From NCBI GenBank assembly GCA_036245805.1, contig BTRK01000006.1, positions 44,696,020-44,760,019 of the forward strand: DNA of 64,000 nt. The letters are read 5' to 3'. Each line of letters begins with the position of its first letter. The first letter of the stretch is position 1. This DNA comes from Pristionchus mayeri (Eukaryota; Nematoda; Chromadorea; Rhabditida; Neodiplogasteridae). Both the position numbers and the translations under genes were made by a program. Of the stretch, positions 21,239 through 33,900 are shown piece by piece. The notes under the pieces were generated by a model that was not told where the DNA came from, did not search any database, and saw nothing but the letters and a program-made list of their open reading frames with translations.

Positions 21239-24200
21239 ATGGATGACACTTGGCGGTCCCGGGAGAGGCAGGCCATCACTGCCGCAAGCCGCATCGTTCC
21301 CAGACAAGTGAGTTCTGCCGCCTTCCCCCGCCGTCCCCTTTCACATTTCCTCGCGCAGTTAAATGAGACAGAGCTTGCCCAAGTGGAACTACACCTTGGT
21401 ATAATTGGAGTTGTGGTTCTGAGTCTGAGGGCTTTCAGCGGGACTAGACCCATCCGTCCCCTTTCACACGCTCTCGCGAATTTCAATGAGGATTCTGGGA
21501 GCAATTCTACAAATTCCCCAAATGAAGTCCTAAAACCTTTCAATTCGCGTGTTGGTTTAGACGCGGAGGACCGGGTCTCGGCGCGAGAGTCTGCGCTTGA
21601 ATAACACGCGCATTGAGCACGCCTGAGCCCACTTCCTCCATCGTTGATTCACAATGAGAGCGCGAGGCAAGGCAAAGATCGAAAACGTGGCCCAGTCAAG
21701 CGCTCAGCCAGCTGCGTCATTTGTGTTTTGCGTTTGCTTTATGCCTAGAGTTCTGGAATAACGAAGTTACATACTAATGATCATTCAAAATTCTCTGCGA
21801 GAAAGAAGCGACTGAAGCGAGCGAATTGGCATGTTTTTCGAAATCTAGAGGCAAAGAATAGTCTGGTTATATGGGCGCCTGCAGGGAGAGCACAACACGC
21901 GTCACATTATTCATATCCCACCTCTTTCGGGAGTGTTTTCATGTTATGCTCGCTTTCTCATATTGCCCAACTTGCCATACGTGTCGAATTTGCCTTCCGG
22001 TTTTCAGTGCCCAAATAAGCCAAATACACCCAATAAGGTTCACTCTCGGGATTTTCGCGGGCAGAGATCCGGTTCTAGCATATGCTCAGTAATATCAGAC
22101 GACTTTTTATGGCCCTGTCTTGCTATGTATTTCTATGTTCTCTATTTTTTTACTGGAGAAAGTATCAAAGACTAAGATATGCATTGAATAGCTGAAGTTT
22201 CATCAGTGCATCTCTCTGGAACACGAACATTTATGATTGTTCTAGGGTTAGTGTTTGCCCACACTTAGCCGTCTAGGAATGACAATATCAATTGTTGTTT
22301 TGCGTTTCACACTTCGAAAGGACAGTAGGCAGCAAGTGGTGTATTAGGAATTCGCATAAACACGTCTTTCTTTTTGAATTCAACGAAATAATCTCCAAAT
22401 ATATCCCGTGCTGCCTATTGTGGTAACTGCACTCCATCTACTATTCTGAGCCTAAATATGTTTTCACATAATCAGCCCTCTGAGCCTAAATACTATCTCT
22501 CATCTTCAGCGGTTGAGCATCAGCATGGACGAGCGTCGACGGGGAGAGGTCTGCGCAGTGACTCCGAAGCCCTCTCGCATTCCCGTGCTCGCCTCCTTCG
22601 CCTCCAACCTCCTCACGCACTCCTACAACGGCACAAACGTAAGCCTTAGAGTTCGTAACGGCACTAGGTGGGATGAAAACTATGACGTCATGCCGAATTT
22701 GACATACCCAAGGCGGCATGACGTCATAGTTCTCGTCCTACCTGTTCCTTCGTAATCCTCGATCGACCGCTCGATTGGAGAGAGATAATGCATACAATGG
22801 AAAACCCGTGGTATCGTTTCTCAAAAAGTACGCCCTGCAGTTTTCTCAACACTTAACGTGTATCGCTTATGCTTGTCTTTGACTGTCCCGCCTTACTTAT
22901 TTTTGTTAAATATGCGGTCTATACATATGCGCGTGACCACAAGATACACAGCACTCCTACAACGGAACAAACGTACGTCCTGCAATTTGCTCAGCTTAAA
23001 ATATCGTTTATAATCTAAACGCACCCTTGCTTACCCGAACTTTTCCTTCCTTTCTCAAATCGTCTTTGGCCGTCCCACTGCGATTTTTCCTTAAAGTGCG
23101 CTCTGTATCCGTAACCACATGATACAACGCACAACGGCACCAACGCATACCTATGCCAATGTTACCATCTAACAAGGCAGCTTCAATAGTTTAGATAGAT
23201 CATCCTATTTTTTGAGATTTCTAACATTCCGAATTACGCCGCACTTTTTTCTCTCCCAAACGAAACATCTCACACTCTTCGCTCCTCTTGCTCTTCTGAA
23301 CTTTTTTCCTTCCACCAATCGCCCCTGTTGGTTGCCCCGCCTTTCTTCTTTGGACAAAAGCACGTACAATATACATGTACTTGCGTACAATATCGTCAAT
23401 TTTACGATCCTTTCGCCACTATATATTGAGCTTTGGTCCTACAAAGCGGATCTCCTAGCGACATTCAGAAACCCACGGTTCTTATTCTTTACATTTTCAT
23501 GCATTGCATTTCGCCGCCATTCCAAATTCTTTCTAAGAAGTCACGTTTCGATGGTGTGGGAACCTCGTCGTGGGAATGGGGCGATTTGTTCTCAATTCCT
23601 TATAGTGATGGCAAATCCCCTCATTTCACATATTCTCGCTGCTCTATCTGACCGGCGAGAGAGCACGTGATATGAAGAGGGCGCTTGCCGATTTGGCAGC
23701 ACTAGTTCCTTGTTTTACAGTTGCCCAGGGAGAGGAGCGGGAGCACTCCGGCGAATCGGTCCATGATTATCGAAAAACCTGGCTCAAGCAATGGAAAGGA
23801 ATCACGGTTATCAGCAAGGTGAGAGAGCGCTCCAGAACCTCTTATAGCTAGCATCAAAACACGTTATTGCTACACTGCATCTGCATAAGGTCGTTAGCTT
23901 TTTATTACTTTTCAATTAATTTCGTACGACCCAATACGAAATATTCCTGAAAGATCAAAATGATTTTCAGCACGTCTGACTCTGATTCCCGTCAGTCTTC
24001 ATCCACTCGACTCTCGCGCATCTCCCTCACCTTCAGCAGCATAGGCGACGTCCAACTGAGCTCAACGCTGAGCAACAGTTCCGAGATGTGAGCAAAATAA
24101 TATAAATATTAATAGAAGAATGATGGAAATTTCGAAACAAAACATTTCGAAGATGAAGAAAGAGCATGTCTCCCATTTTCACTTCTCTTCATTGACATTC

Positions 24201-26645
24201 CGTTCGCTGATAAATTTTAATTGTAACCGATTAGTGTAGAAACTTGTAATTCTGGCAGTGTAGTTTATAGATTAGATTAACGGAAAAAATCCTTATAATT
24301 ACTACCAACCAAAGTAACAAATGCAGTTGTTGTCTGATTTATTCGAGAAATGTACCGGATCTTCTTCAGAATTGTCGTAGGCTTTGAACCTACCGAGTAG
24401 GAAATGATGCCTAATCCTTTTAAGGTTCGAGAGAGGGATTGGTTCGAAAAACATTGGCGAAAACATTAGGGACGAGATTTCGGGTACGAGAGAGAAGAAG
24501 AGGAGGAGATATTCACCACTTTCCAGACTGAATGGAGACAAGTTACACTCGGACTACTCGATTACCCTGTCCTTAACTACCCTCTTCGAGCACATCAAAC
24601 TCGTCACAGTCCTGGACAAGACGTGGTAAGGAGAGGGACCAGGAATTTAACATCTAGATAAATCTCCATGCAATGAATAGTATTTACAACGAATTTGTAA
24701 ATAGACTGGGGAATGAAAATGTAAACAGCGATGTCAAAAAAGGAGTGAGAAAAAAAAGAGTGAAAAGAATGTATTTTCGAGTATTAGATGTAAGAACATC
24801 TTTCAATATCGAAAACCAATCTTCAGGATCGCGGGGTGGTCGCGGAACATGGAGAAAGTAATGCCGGGCACATTGCACATCGGCGACCAAATTATCTGCG
24901 TAAGTGTATTCTTTGTTTTCACCAACTATTTTATGTCGATATTGAAGAGTATGAGCGTTTAATTTATTTTAAATAAATTGAAAAAATTGTAACATTTGAA
25001 AATGTGTTCGACTGATCCACTTCTTATGGTAGTTGAAGTAGTGTCGTCTGTGGGACAATGCGGGGATAACTTCTAACGATCCGGTTCTCCGAATATAATG
25101 AATTTTATACATGCCGAAGCCGAATAGTCCATCTCTGAATTATCACAAGGAATTTGTAAATTTATATTTTCTAGGTTAATGACCGTGAAATCGAGACCGG
25201 TGTCCACTCATACATCTACGGCACTGCAGAACCCGGAGCTCCGATGAGGTGTGTATCAATATCCTGAACATGCATTCAGTACATCTAAATGAATCATTTT
25301 TATCACAGGCTTATTTACAAACTAGTCCGGCTGCTCCGCCTTTGGCGATGGCTCGTCATAGAGAAGAACCAAAATTTGAAATCATAGATCTGACCTACGT
25401 AATTGGCCCAAGACTAATTATTGATTGATATACGGTAAGACAAATATAAAACTGGTTGAATTTCTTCGAAAGTTGTTTTGGCTAAACATGTGCGTTCTGG
25501 GCCTCAAGGGACTGAGACTTCGCAAAATGATCTTTGGGTTAACTCGCTCGTTGTCTGTGTTCATAGTTTCCCCGGAGGATCCTAACATCGACTTATTTTT
25601 ACAGGGTCACTATCCGAAAGCAGCCCCACGCAGTGATGTACACACTCGTCAAGCCAATTCATCCCTCAAAATGGAATCTCGGCATCACTCTCCATAACGG
25701 CAAGAACCGAGTTAGTATTTTTAGAATCGTGTTGACATAGAGCCACAGAAAAATCTTATTCCCGGCAGAGATATGCCTTATGCATATAATAGACAAACAG
25801 CACTTGCTCTGTGCGCACAGTCTGTCCTGCTATTGCGGGGAACAACGTCACAGTAACTGTTAGAATACGTATGCAGCTGAAACGGCCGAGTTCATTATCA
25901 TTCCTTACGGTTAACAATATCGGTTTGTCACTCGGTAAACACAAATTTTTTTTGTCTGACATGCGAAAGACTCGAGAAGCCGAGAGTGATCACAAAAAAA
26001 GCTGCTGGGCGGAGCTAGATTATCCATTATTAAGGTCGAATCAATCGAGGAGGACTCGATCGCGTATCGCCGTGGGGTGCCAGCCGAACTTCCATCGTTG
26101 AAAGACCCCTCGAAGATGACGCCAGCTTGCATCACCGACGTCAACGGAAAGCGCCTCGGACTGTGGTAAGCTCTGCTGACATTTCGTTCAATCAATCAAT
26201 ATTCGCTAATGCACTCTCTTATTATGAAAATAAATCATAGGTTTGAAATAGAGGTACTTGAAATTACGCTCATGAATTGTCGACAGCTGTATGCACTGAA
26301 TCTTTCAATTTCACATGCATTCTTACCTTGTCAATAATTTATGAATCTGGCAAAACAAGATGCATGACTTCGTCGGGTTTATGAGTTAGCAGAATCTGTT
26401 TTTCTCACGTCGACTGCCGTTTATTCATGCCGGTGCGATGTCGGTTTACATTTATTCGTGGGCGCTTATGATTCGTTAATGCTCTTCTCCTCCTTCTCAG
26501 GTCGCGGAACGACGAGCTATTCCGGGCGCTCGAATGTGTAAGGGACGGCCTCGAATTCACCCTGACAATCCAACCCTACGACTTCATTAAGTCCGTCAAG
26601 CTAGCGTTGAAAGCGCAAACGAAATTGTACAAAGCATATTGTTGA
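21239..26645 (+). CDS. Divergent PDZ-like nematode protein, 346 aa
   Basis: Ten exons: 21239-21307, 22510-22638, 23721-23818, 23971-24087, 24527-24625, 24827-24899, 25175-25248, 25605-25710, 26035-26165 and 26501-26645 (TGA), 1041 nt. The N-terminal 130 residues are Ser/Arg-rich and disordered (RQSSSTRLSRISLTFSSIGD). Then two PDZ-like units follow. The first includes EHIKLVTVLDKTWIAGWSRN, then MPGTLHIGDQIICVNDREIE, matching the PDZ strand that ends GDxIxxVN. The second includes KWNLGITLHNGKNRVESI, then MTPACITDVNGKRL and a final strand FTLTIQPYDF. This matches a nematode-expanded group of degenerate PDZ proteins whose ligands are unknown; no signal peptide or membrane helix is seen, so a cytosolic role is inferred. 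Exon 1 is supported by a good donor (CAA|GTGAGT) and phase; translation could instead begin at Met 22525. The acceptor at 26034 (ATTAAG) is weak. Confidence 0.75.
22660..22744. mobile_element. Family B MITE just after a PDZ-gene exon
   Basis: Inverted repeat of about 85 bp starting GGCACTAGGTGGGATGAAAA with a long perfect inner palindrome around ACTATGACGTCATGCCG. It starts 22 bp downstream of the exon 2 donor. Confidence 0.7.
22850..23152 (+). repeat. Diverged tandem copies of an exon-end segment
   Basis: The 3' end of PDZ-gene exon 2 with its donor (CTCCTACAACGGCACAAACG at 22620-22639, then TAAG) recurs at about 22951-22975 with a GTACGT donor, and again, more decayed, at 23123-23150. Both downstream copies are preceded by related sequence (GACCACAAGATACA and AACCACATGATACA), so the unit is about 175 bp. 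No exon body accompanies the copies. Confidence 0.55.
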
Positions 26646-27626
26646 GCGAGAGCTCGTCTCTGTTAGTGGGAGCCTCATTTCGCGTCGTTGTTTTTGCCCC
26701 CCACATTCTCTAATTTGAGTTCCGGTTCTCCGGCGTGTGTGTGGTCTCGCCGTACCTTCCCCTTTGCCCACTTTGTTGTATATTTCCCCCTTCTGAAACA
26801 GGTGTTTTAAATAATTATTATTTGAATACTGTATTCTTCTATGAAGTAATTAATTCAGTAATATTTTGTCGTCTTCGCCCAATCTCATCTAATTTTCGAG
26901 AACGCGCAAGAAAGCGCGAAACAGAATAACACAAGCAGTTATTGCAGAGGTGTGAGCGTTTTCCAAATGTTATCCCCTCCTTTTAAGTTATTCCCTTCTA
27001 AGTTACCTAAAAGTATTTATTTTTGTTCGATATAGTGAGGCGGTGGAGGAATGGAATTTAGGGAATGCGTATTGGCCTAATAATTGATCACATGCCTCTC
27101 TGTTCCGTTGATTCCAATCGTGAATTTCGGAGAATCAATGCTGAACAAAAAAGTAAAAAAATATCACACTTTTTGCTTGCGGCTGTTGGCTCGGAATTTG
27201 CCTCTAGGTCATGATTATTAATTAAACAGTGTTTAGATAAAGAAGCGATCCATTTCAAATATTCGTTTGCGTTCTCTGGTTCATTAGCCGCTCCCTCGAC
27301 GCTTACTGTTGCTTATCAACCATCAACATGGCTTTAAGCACGAGGCAATTATGCCTCTATGTGAGATCCTCTATATTTCCTTCATTTTCCTATTGCGTAC
27401 TTTAATTTGCGCCTACGCGCGTGTTGTCCATACCGATGGTTTGAGTGCACTCCAGGTGTATCCATTTCTCATTTCCATTCATTAATCAACGGAAAAAGCT
27501 CAAATTGTCCATTTTTATTATGCTTCGTAATTTTAACGCGCCCGGTTGTCGGTAAAGCCGTGAGTGCACTGTACATTACAGAAATTTCGTTATTGTCGCA
27601 GGTGTCTCATTTCCAAAGTCTCTTTA

Positions 27627-27631
<5 letters not shown>

Positions 27632-27668
<37 letters not shown>
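27632..27668. repeat. TC dinucleotide microsatellite
   Basis: About 18 uninterrupted TC units. Confidence 0.9.
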
Positions 27669-27672
<4 letters not shown>

Positions 27673-29957
27673 CTCCTCATCCTCGCATCTCAAAGGTGTC
27701 AGGAGACTGCGCTCCTCTCATCTTCTCTCGGGTCGCTGTCGGAATTGGATTAGTAGGGAGTGAGGCAAAGACTCTCATCCTCACTTTAACGACAACCCAA
27801 GTTGTCGGATGCATTCCCCCTCATTCCCCCCATACACATCTTCAAATTTCTCCCTCCTTCGGTTCATGATTCGCATATGTGCCCCCCCCCCCCTATTCCC
27901 TCATTTGTTTATCCGGCCATAAAATCGGGAGGTGGCGGCTACAAAATTTGGAATTGCCGCTCAATCATAATTGCTTCCTGGTATTCACTTCCTTCATGTA
28001 TCAAGTTATCTGGTTCAGTGTTTTAATCGGTTCTGAGCAATCTGCCGCTTATGTATATTAGCCGCTCTTGCGATGAGAGAGTGAGCGCAATGAAGAGAGA
28101 AGGATAATTTGCATGGTAAAAACATTTCTGCGACATTTCGAACGCTAGTATCTAGTCGCATAGCTGCGCCCGGAAGAGGAAGTGTTCGTCGGGAATGTAT
28201 ATGCTAGGAGCCTACGTCTTTTTCTTCTTCACCGCACAGCCTAAATTTGGTTATTTGGTGCTGTGTGATTTCTCGGAAGCACACGGAAAGAAATGTCTGA
28301 CTATTATCAATAATGCAGTTGATGACGCTGTTTCGCTCTCCTATGGATAACAGTAGTCTACGGCAGACATTGTTACGCTTCGTTCGCTGAAAGCTGCTTT
28401 CTCTTTGCTTCGTTATAATTGCTCTACTGTTAGTTGGCTCTGCAGCCTAAGATGGTCGGTGGTTCCCAGCGGGTGATTTTTTTTGAGAAGTAAAACTGAA
28501 AAGTAAAGGTAAGGCTACAACTGTTTCGCCACCCCCGCGCCGATTCAGTGTTCAGTTTGTCCTGAGGTGATCAGCGAACATTGAGTTAGGCAAAGCGTCG
28601 GTGTGCGTTCCTTGTGGGCAATTTCTGAATCACTTCTTAGCCCCACATCATGGTAGAAAAGGCTCAGGAAATACGGAACGCCATGATTGCATTCTTCATT
28701 CACTGTGTGAGTTTTGCATCGGCCTCCATCCCTCCTTCCCGCGACAATAATAACCGAGAATAACCGCAAGCAGCGGCTAGGTGGGGAGGGAGGAGGAGAG
28801 ATTTGCACAGCAGCGCATACTCAGACACGCTCGCCTGTTTGTGTGAGTTGGGCCACGCTGCTGCATAACTTTCGTATTCATCGACGACAACGTCTTCTAG
28901 TAGTCCGCTGAAACATTGCTCACCCTTTCTGCCTCCTTCCCTCTTGGCTTATCATTCGCTCAAGCGTGCATTCATGCGAGGCTAATCTTTCAATATGCAT
29001 GCGTTTCTCCACGGGTTTTCAGTTATCCTAAGGATCTCTGATACTCGAGCATTTTTCGGAGTTTTACGATTTCCCCTCCCGACCGCGATCTCAAAGTTTT
29101 CGCGGCTTTCCGCCTTTCCCTCACATCGTCCTCTCCTTTTCGTCTCACTTTTCTCATCAAGTCAATCGCTTCTCCTCTTCCTATTCCTTCCCCTTCTACT
29201 GAGTGTCGTCGGATTACGGTGGACTACTCCCTTCTCGCTTCCTCTCTCGCCTCGTCCTCTAGCTTGTCACAGTTTCCGAGAAGATAGTTGTGTAAATGAG
29301 CCCGGAATAGGCCTCTGACCCCTGCCCCCCCCCCTTTCTCCCTGCAATGCTGAGTAGGTTGGCAAATCTCGAAAGGAGACGCACACTTTCGCTGCTCTTT
29401 CTCCTTCTTAGCTTTTCATGATATACAGGTTAGCTCATATCGTTGCAGAAATCGGCTTGAACTGTAAAATCGCTAGACATTGCTGCATATTTACCCGTAT
29501 CTTTACATAATTTCGTTGAGGAAGGGGAGCATCTGCTAATTAAGTATGTAGTTAGAAGTTGGGCCAATCAGGCAATAGCGACACTTCTTTCTATCAGCGG
29601 GGCAGCTGCTGCATCCCTATTTATGAGGGCTATTCGACGGACCACTAATTTGCCGGCTCTCACGAGACTTCTTCGTCCCGTGCCTGTGCGCTTCCTCTGC
29701 CTCTAAACATAGAAAGTTTACGCGATACGCTCATTTTAACCAGTAATACTAGCTGCAAATCTGTTCTGGATTGTTAACAATTCATGGTGACGATGGCTAT
29801 CTGAGCACGCAACGTTGGCTTTGGTACACCAAATGGAGTATGCCATTTTAGATCATCAATGCTATAGCGGTCGACGTCTCTCGCTGTACATTCCCTGCCT
29901 CTGAACTCGTAGATAGCTCGCATGTCGCGCCTATATTCGCCTCAAGGCCAATCTGTG

Positions 29958-30088
29958 ATACTAGGTCGGATGAGTACCCACCGGCTGAGAACCGGAAATA
30001 CCTTTCGTCTAGCCTCAGAAGACTTTTGACAGTGTGGGAACCTAATGTGAAAATACGGGAGCTTTTTGGTTCTCATCCGACCTAGTAT
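29958..30088. mobile_element. Family B MITE with 9-bp target duplication
   Basis: Termini GATACTAGGTCGGATGAG and CTCATCCGACCTAGTATC. The 9-bp sequence CCAATCTGT flanks both sides exactly (29949-29957 and 30089-30097). Nine-bp duplications are typical of Mutator-like elements. Confidence 0.78.
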
Positions 30089-30913
30089 CCCAATCTGTGC
30101 TGGGATATACATAATTTACGTCGATGATCGCTGAGCACGCAACGAAGGTGTTGGCTCTGCAAATATTGGCCCCGCTTTAGAATCGGTAATTTTATAACGA
30201 AGGATATCGTGCCGCTTCAACACTGCTCGTAGTATGCAGTTGTTTTGCCCGGAAAGTTTCCTGTCAACCCCCTTTTGTTCTTTAATTGTGGCGAATGAAG
30301 GGTGGCTGCGCTCATTCGAAAATAGCAGGCTTTGTCGCGCTCTGTACTCTGATGGAGCAGGGGAAGGGGCGAGGGACGAGAGAGGGGCTTTACTCTTCCG
30401 ATTATGACGCGATTCCGCCCCTCATTCCCGAATATTTCTCAGTAGTTTTCTACATTGCTTGTGCTGCCCCTCTCTCCCCCCTACACCCCTCCTACTCCCT
30501 CTTCCCATTGCTTCCTCCCCTTCCCGCCCTGCCTTCCTTCCTTCCTACTTCCGACAAGGAATCACCTCATCGGCGTGTGCTCTCCATCCCCCGTCTTGCC
30601 GATTTCCCTGAAATACCCTAAGTAGTGCGCCCCATCTCTAAGGGAAATTCCCGCTACGCATTCCCGCCCATCCCCCCCCCCCCCTATACTCCCCCCGATT
30701 GCTAATGCCGAATATTACCATATCAAATTGAATCCCATCGACACTCGCTACTTCTCGCCTTCCTAGCCTCTCCCCTCTCGGCTAATATCATCTCTCTCTC
30801 TCCTTTCGCCCCTCATTCACCCCTGTCCGCGAAGCCAAAGATTGTGTATTATCTGCACGCACTTATTCGATTCAGTGGCCTCAAACTCAAGGAGGAAGTG
30901 ACTCGATAATGTG

Positions 30914-33900
30914 ATGAGTGCGGCGCCCGAAATCACGCTCTTCCAGGTATTTAATACGATATTTCGAAAATTTTAATCGATATTTATGTTGAAGTGCTGA
31001 TCAGACCAATTATATCCATGAGGAAATCGTAGAAGCACTCGAGATGTGCACTCAGCATACTTTTGGTTGGATGTGAATCTCACTGGCCCGTGCGCAAATT
31101 TCAAATGCAGTCTGGCCCAAAATAGTCAAGAAATCGGAACAGAGAAAAAGGGCGAGACAATAATGGGCTAAGATGTTTTTGCAATTCGTTCCAATCTACC
31201 CGGAACTATTTCCCGTTTCTTCCGAATCCTGGCTCCACCAAAGAGCCTTGATTTTGGCCTACATAATTTATGAAATATTAAAAAATTTCAATACGTATTG
31301 TTTGATAAATAAACATGTTGTTTTCGCGTACGTACTAGTACATACCAGGAACCTATTTACTACCCAACTTCCGGTTGTCTCCAATTCCTGGTGTAGCCGA
31401 AGGACCAAAGAGCTTTTGATTTGCAAGAGTATTACATAATTTTGATTATAAATGAACATATATTTAAAATAAATTAAAATTATTATACGTTGCAGATTTT
31501 CAAAGGCAGCGCGCTATTTCTGCTGGTTGCCTGGACGGTCGCCGCGAATTCGCTCGTCTTTATCGTCCTCTACAAGAATCCCCGCTTGCAGACAGTCCCC
31601 AATCTACTGGTAAGACAATTTGTTGTTGTTCTTTATTGTTGTTGTTTTTTTTTGTTTTTCCGCCATTATAGGGTGCAGTAGGCAACGTGGCATCTTCGTA
31701 AGTTTATGGCAGATTCCCGACGTCTTGGTCACTCAGGGTTTGAATTGCACTCGTAGTCGCGCAATCGATTGGAAAATTCCTCCAATCTGTTAAAATCTTC
31801 TCGATAGAGCCGTAAACTAGCATGTTGCACAATCTATTTATTACGTTCCCCATCCCAGATGGAGGGCATTTCAAGACATATCATGTTGCATGCATTAGGA
31901 AGCAAGGTAGATAGACCAGAGTCCTTAACCAGCGAAATGTTAAATTTTAAAACCTTAGAAGAAGATGATAAGCCGTGACGTGCGCGAGTATCTATTTTGA
32001 CGAATTATTCACTCCGAACACGTTCTGGGCACAAAACGGAAACAAAATAGATATCATCTTGAGTCACTGAAATTGAACGAGCTTTGAGCATTGATTTCAC
32101 GTGTAGACTTTTTCTGAATGCGTAGGAGGAATTATTTTATGAGGAGAGTATTAGTGTTAAAAGCGAAAAATGCAAATCCTATCCCATGTTGCGACTACAA
32201 TTTGACCGATATTTGAGGCGAAATAGCCGAACAGCTAGGGTTTCAATGTGCCGGAAAGCTTGGACGACTAGTATTCGTATCGTTATCACTTGATTGTTTT
32301 CAAATGGCAAAGAATCAGAGGAGCGATTACAAAATGCCATTTTCCAGGTTGGAAATCTGGCCTTCTCGGATCTCTGTCTCGGACTCATCGTTCTTCCTCT
32401 TTCTTCCGTTTACGCAATAGCGTCAAAATGGATATTCGGAGAGACGATGTGCGAAATATTCGTCTCAGGTATGCACATTATTACTCATTTTGTTGTGTGG
32501 TATATGTGGCAAGAAAAAAAAAGAAAACTGGATAGCCTCTGCACCCGCTTGTGTTTTAGCCTTCGGTCTAGGGAGCGGACCCCCATTTAATTGGCGAAAA
32601 AGGGATCTAAAATGAGGGAAATTAAGGTCGTTGTCTTTGGCCGCTCTGTCAAACATCATTAGTAGGGGGGCGATGTTCTCGAAGGCCAAAAGTTCCGGAA
32701 GCTCTTAACGGCAGGATTATCAAGGGCAAATCCTCGCCCCGATTATCAATCTGGGCGCTTGGCTGTTAGTTGCTCCGTTTCCGGGAGTGGGACCTGACAC
32801 TCAACTTGCTCCGCCCTGCGCTCCCGTCTCTCATTCGGTGGGAGGGAAGTGAGGGGGTCTATCTCGCTCCGGGGTAGGCGAAATGGCAAATGGGCCTATT
32901 TGCACTAGAACAATTTTCGCGGCCCAACACACACAGACGGACGACGATAGCAATCGTCTGACTCTCTTCGTTCTCTCTGGTCGCGCTCTCGTCTCTCTGG
33001 TCGGCGAGAGAGCGTGAAACTGAAGAGAGCCAGACCATTGCTCCACGTCGACGCTCATTGGAATGGACAGAAGCAAGCGGAGAAGAACTAGTGGAGAGAA
33101 ACGCCTCTAACGTTTCACGTAGTTTGCTGCTGTACTCGCTGCTAGTTAAACGGGCAAAATCTCCAACTCTCACCCCTTGTTGCGACAATTATTTATACAA
33201 ACATTAATGAATCTGGGATTGCATTGAAATGATACTAATGGTAAATTGAAGAAACAAAATCATTTTTCAGCGGATATTCTGTGCTCGACAGCCTCCATAT
33301 GGAACTTGTCGATAGTCGGACTCGACAGGTACTTACGCTGTTTTTAATGTATTCGAAAACATATAGTCGTAAGCATTGTCTCCTTACATCTATTGTCTTC
33401 TTACGTCCATTACATGGGCATTTCCTTGACGGAATAAACAGCGAATGAATGAATGAAGAAGTAGGGGTCGAGAAGCAACCAAAGATGAATGCAGGCAAGA
33501 GTTTGGCAACGATACCACGCTCCCTTCAATCCAAAAATTACTAGCGAGAGTTTGTAAAATGAAGAGACGGAGATCGAAATTGTGAACTGCATTTCAGATA
33601 TTGGGCGATCACCTCCCCGGTCGACTACTTGAGCAAAAGAAACAAGAAAACAGCGTGTATCATGATCCTCTCGGTGTGGCTCTCGAGTGCGCTCATCTCT
33701 CTAGCGCCTACTTTGGGGTGGAAGCAGGTTGGTCGTAGCATCGAGAAGGCAATAGTATCATGTGATCTGTTATGATATAGCCGAAATAGTACAATGTTTT
33801 GCGTATAGAAGGACATTGCTACGTACAGAACGGGAACATCGTTGCGACTCCTTGCAACTACAAGATTAGCGCAATGGTCTCGCTCTCTCTATATCATACA

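Larger units (their letters stand above)
26646..30913. other. Gene-poor, pyrimidine-rich region
   Basis: About 4.3 kb between the PDZ-like and GPCR genes. It holds a TC microsatellite, poly-C runs near 27881, 29322 and 30674, and a family B MITE. Apparent frames are biased by C/T-rich composition and lack splice support. It probably includes the upstream control region of the GPCR gene. Confidence 0.5.

Noticed and set aside
28655..28707. Possible exon starting MVEKAQEIRNAMIAFFIHC before a GTGAGT donor
   Set aside because: No partner exon in phase before the GPCR start, and codon use is not distinctive. It could be an alternative first exon but evidence is too thin.
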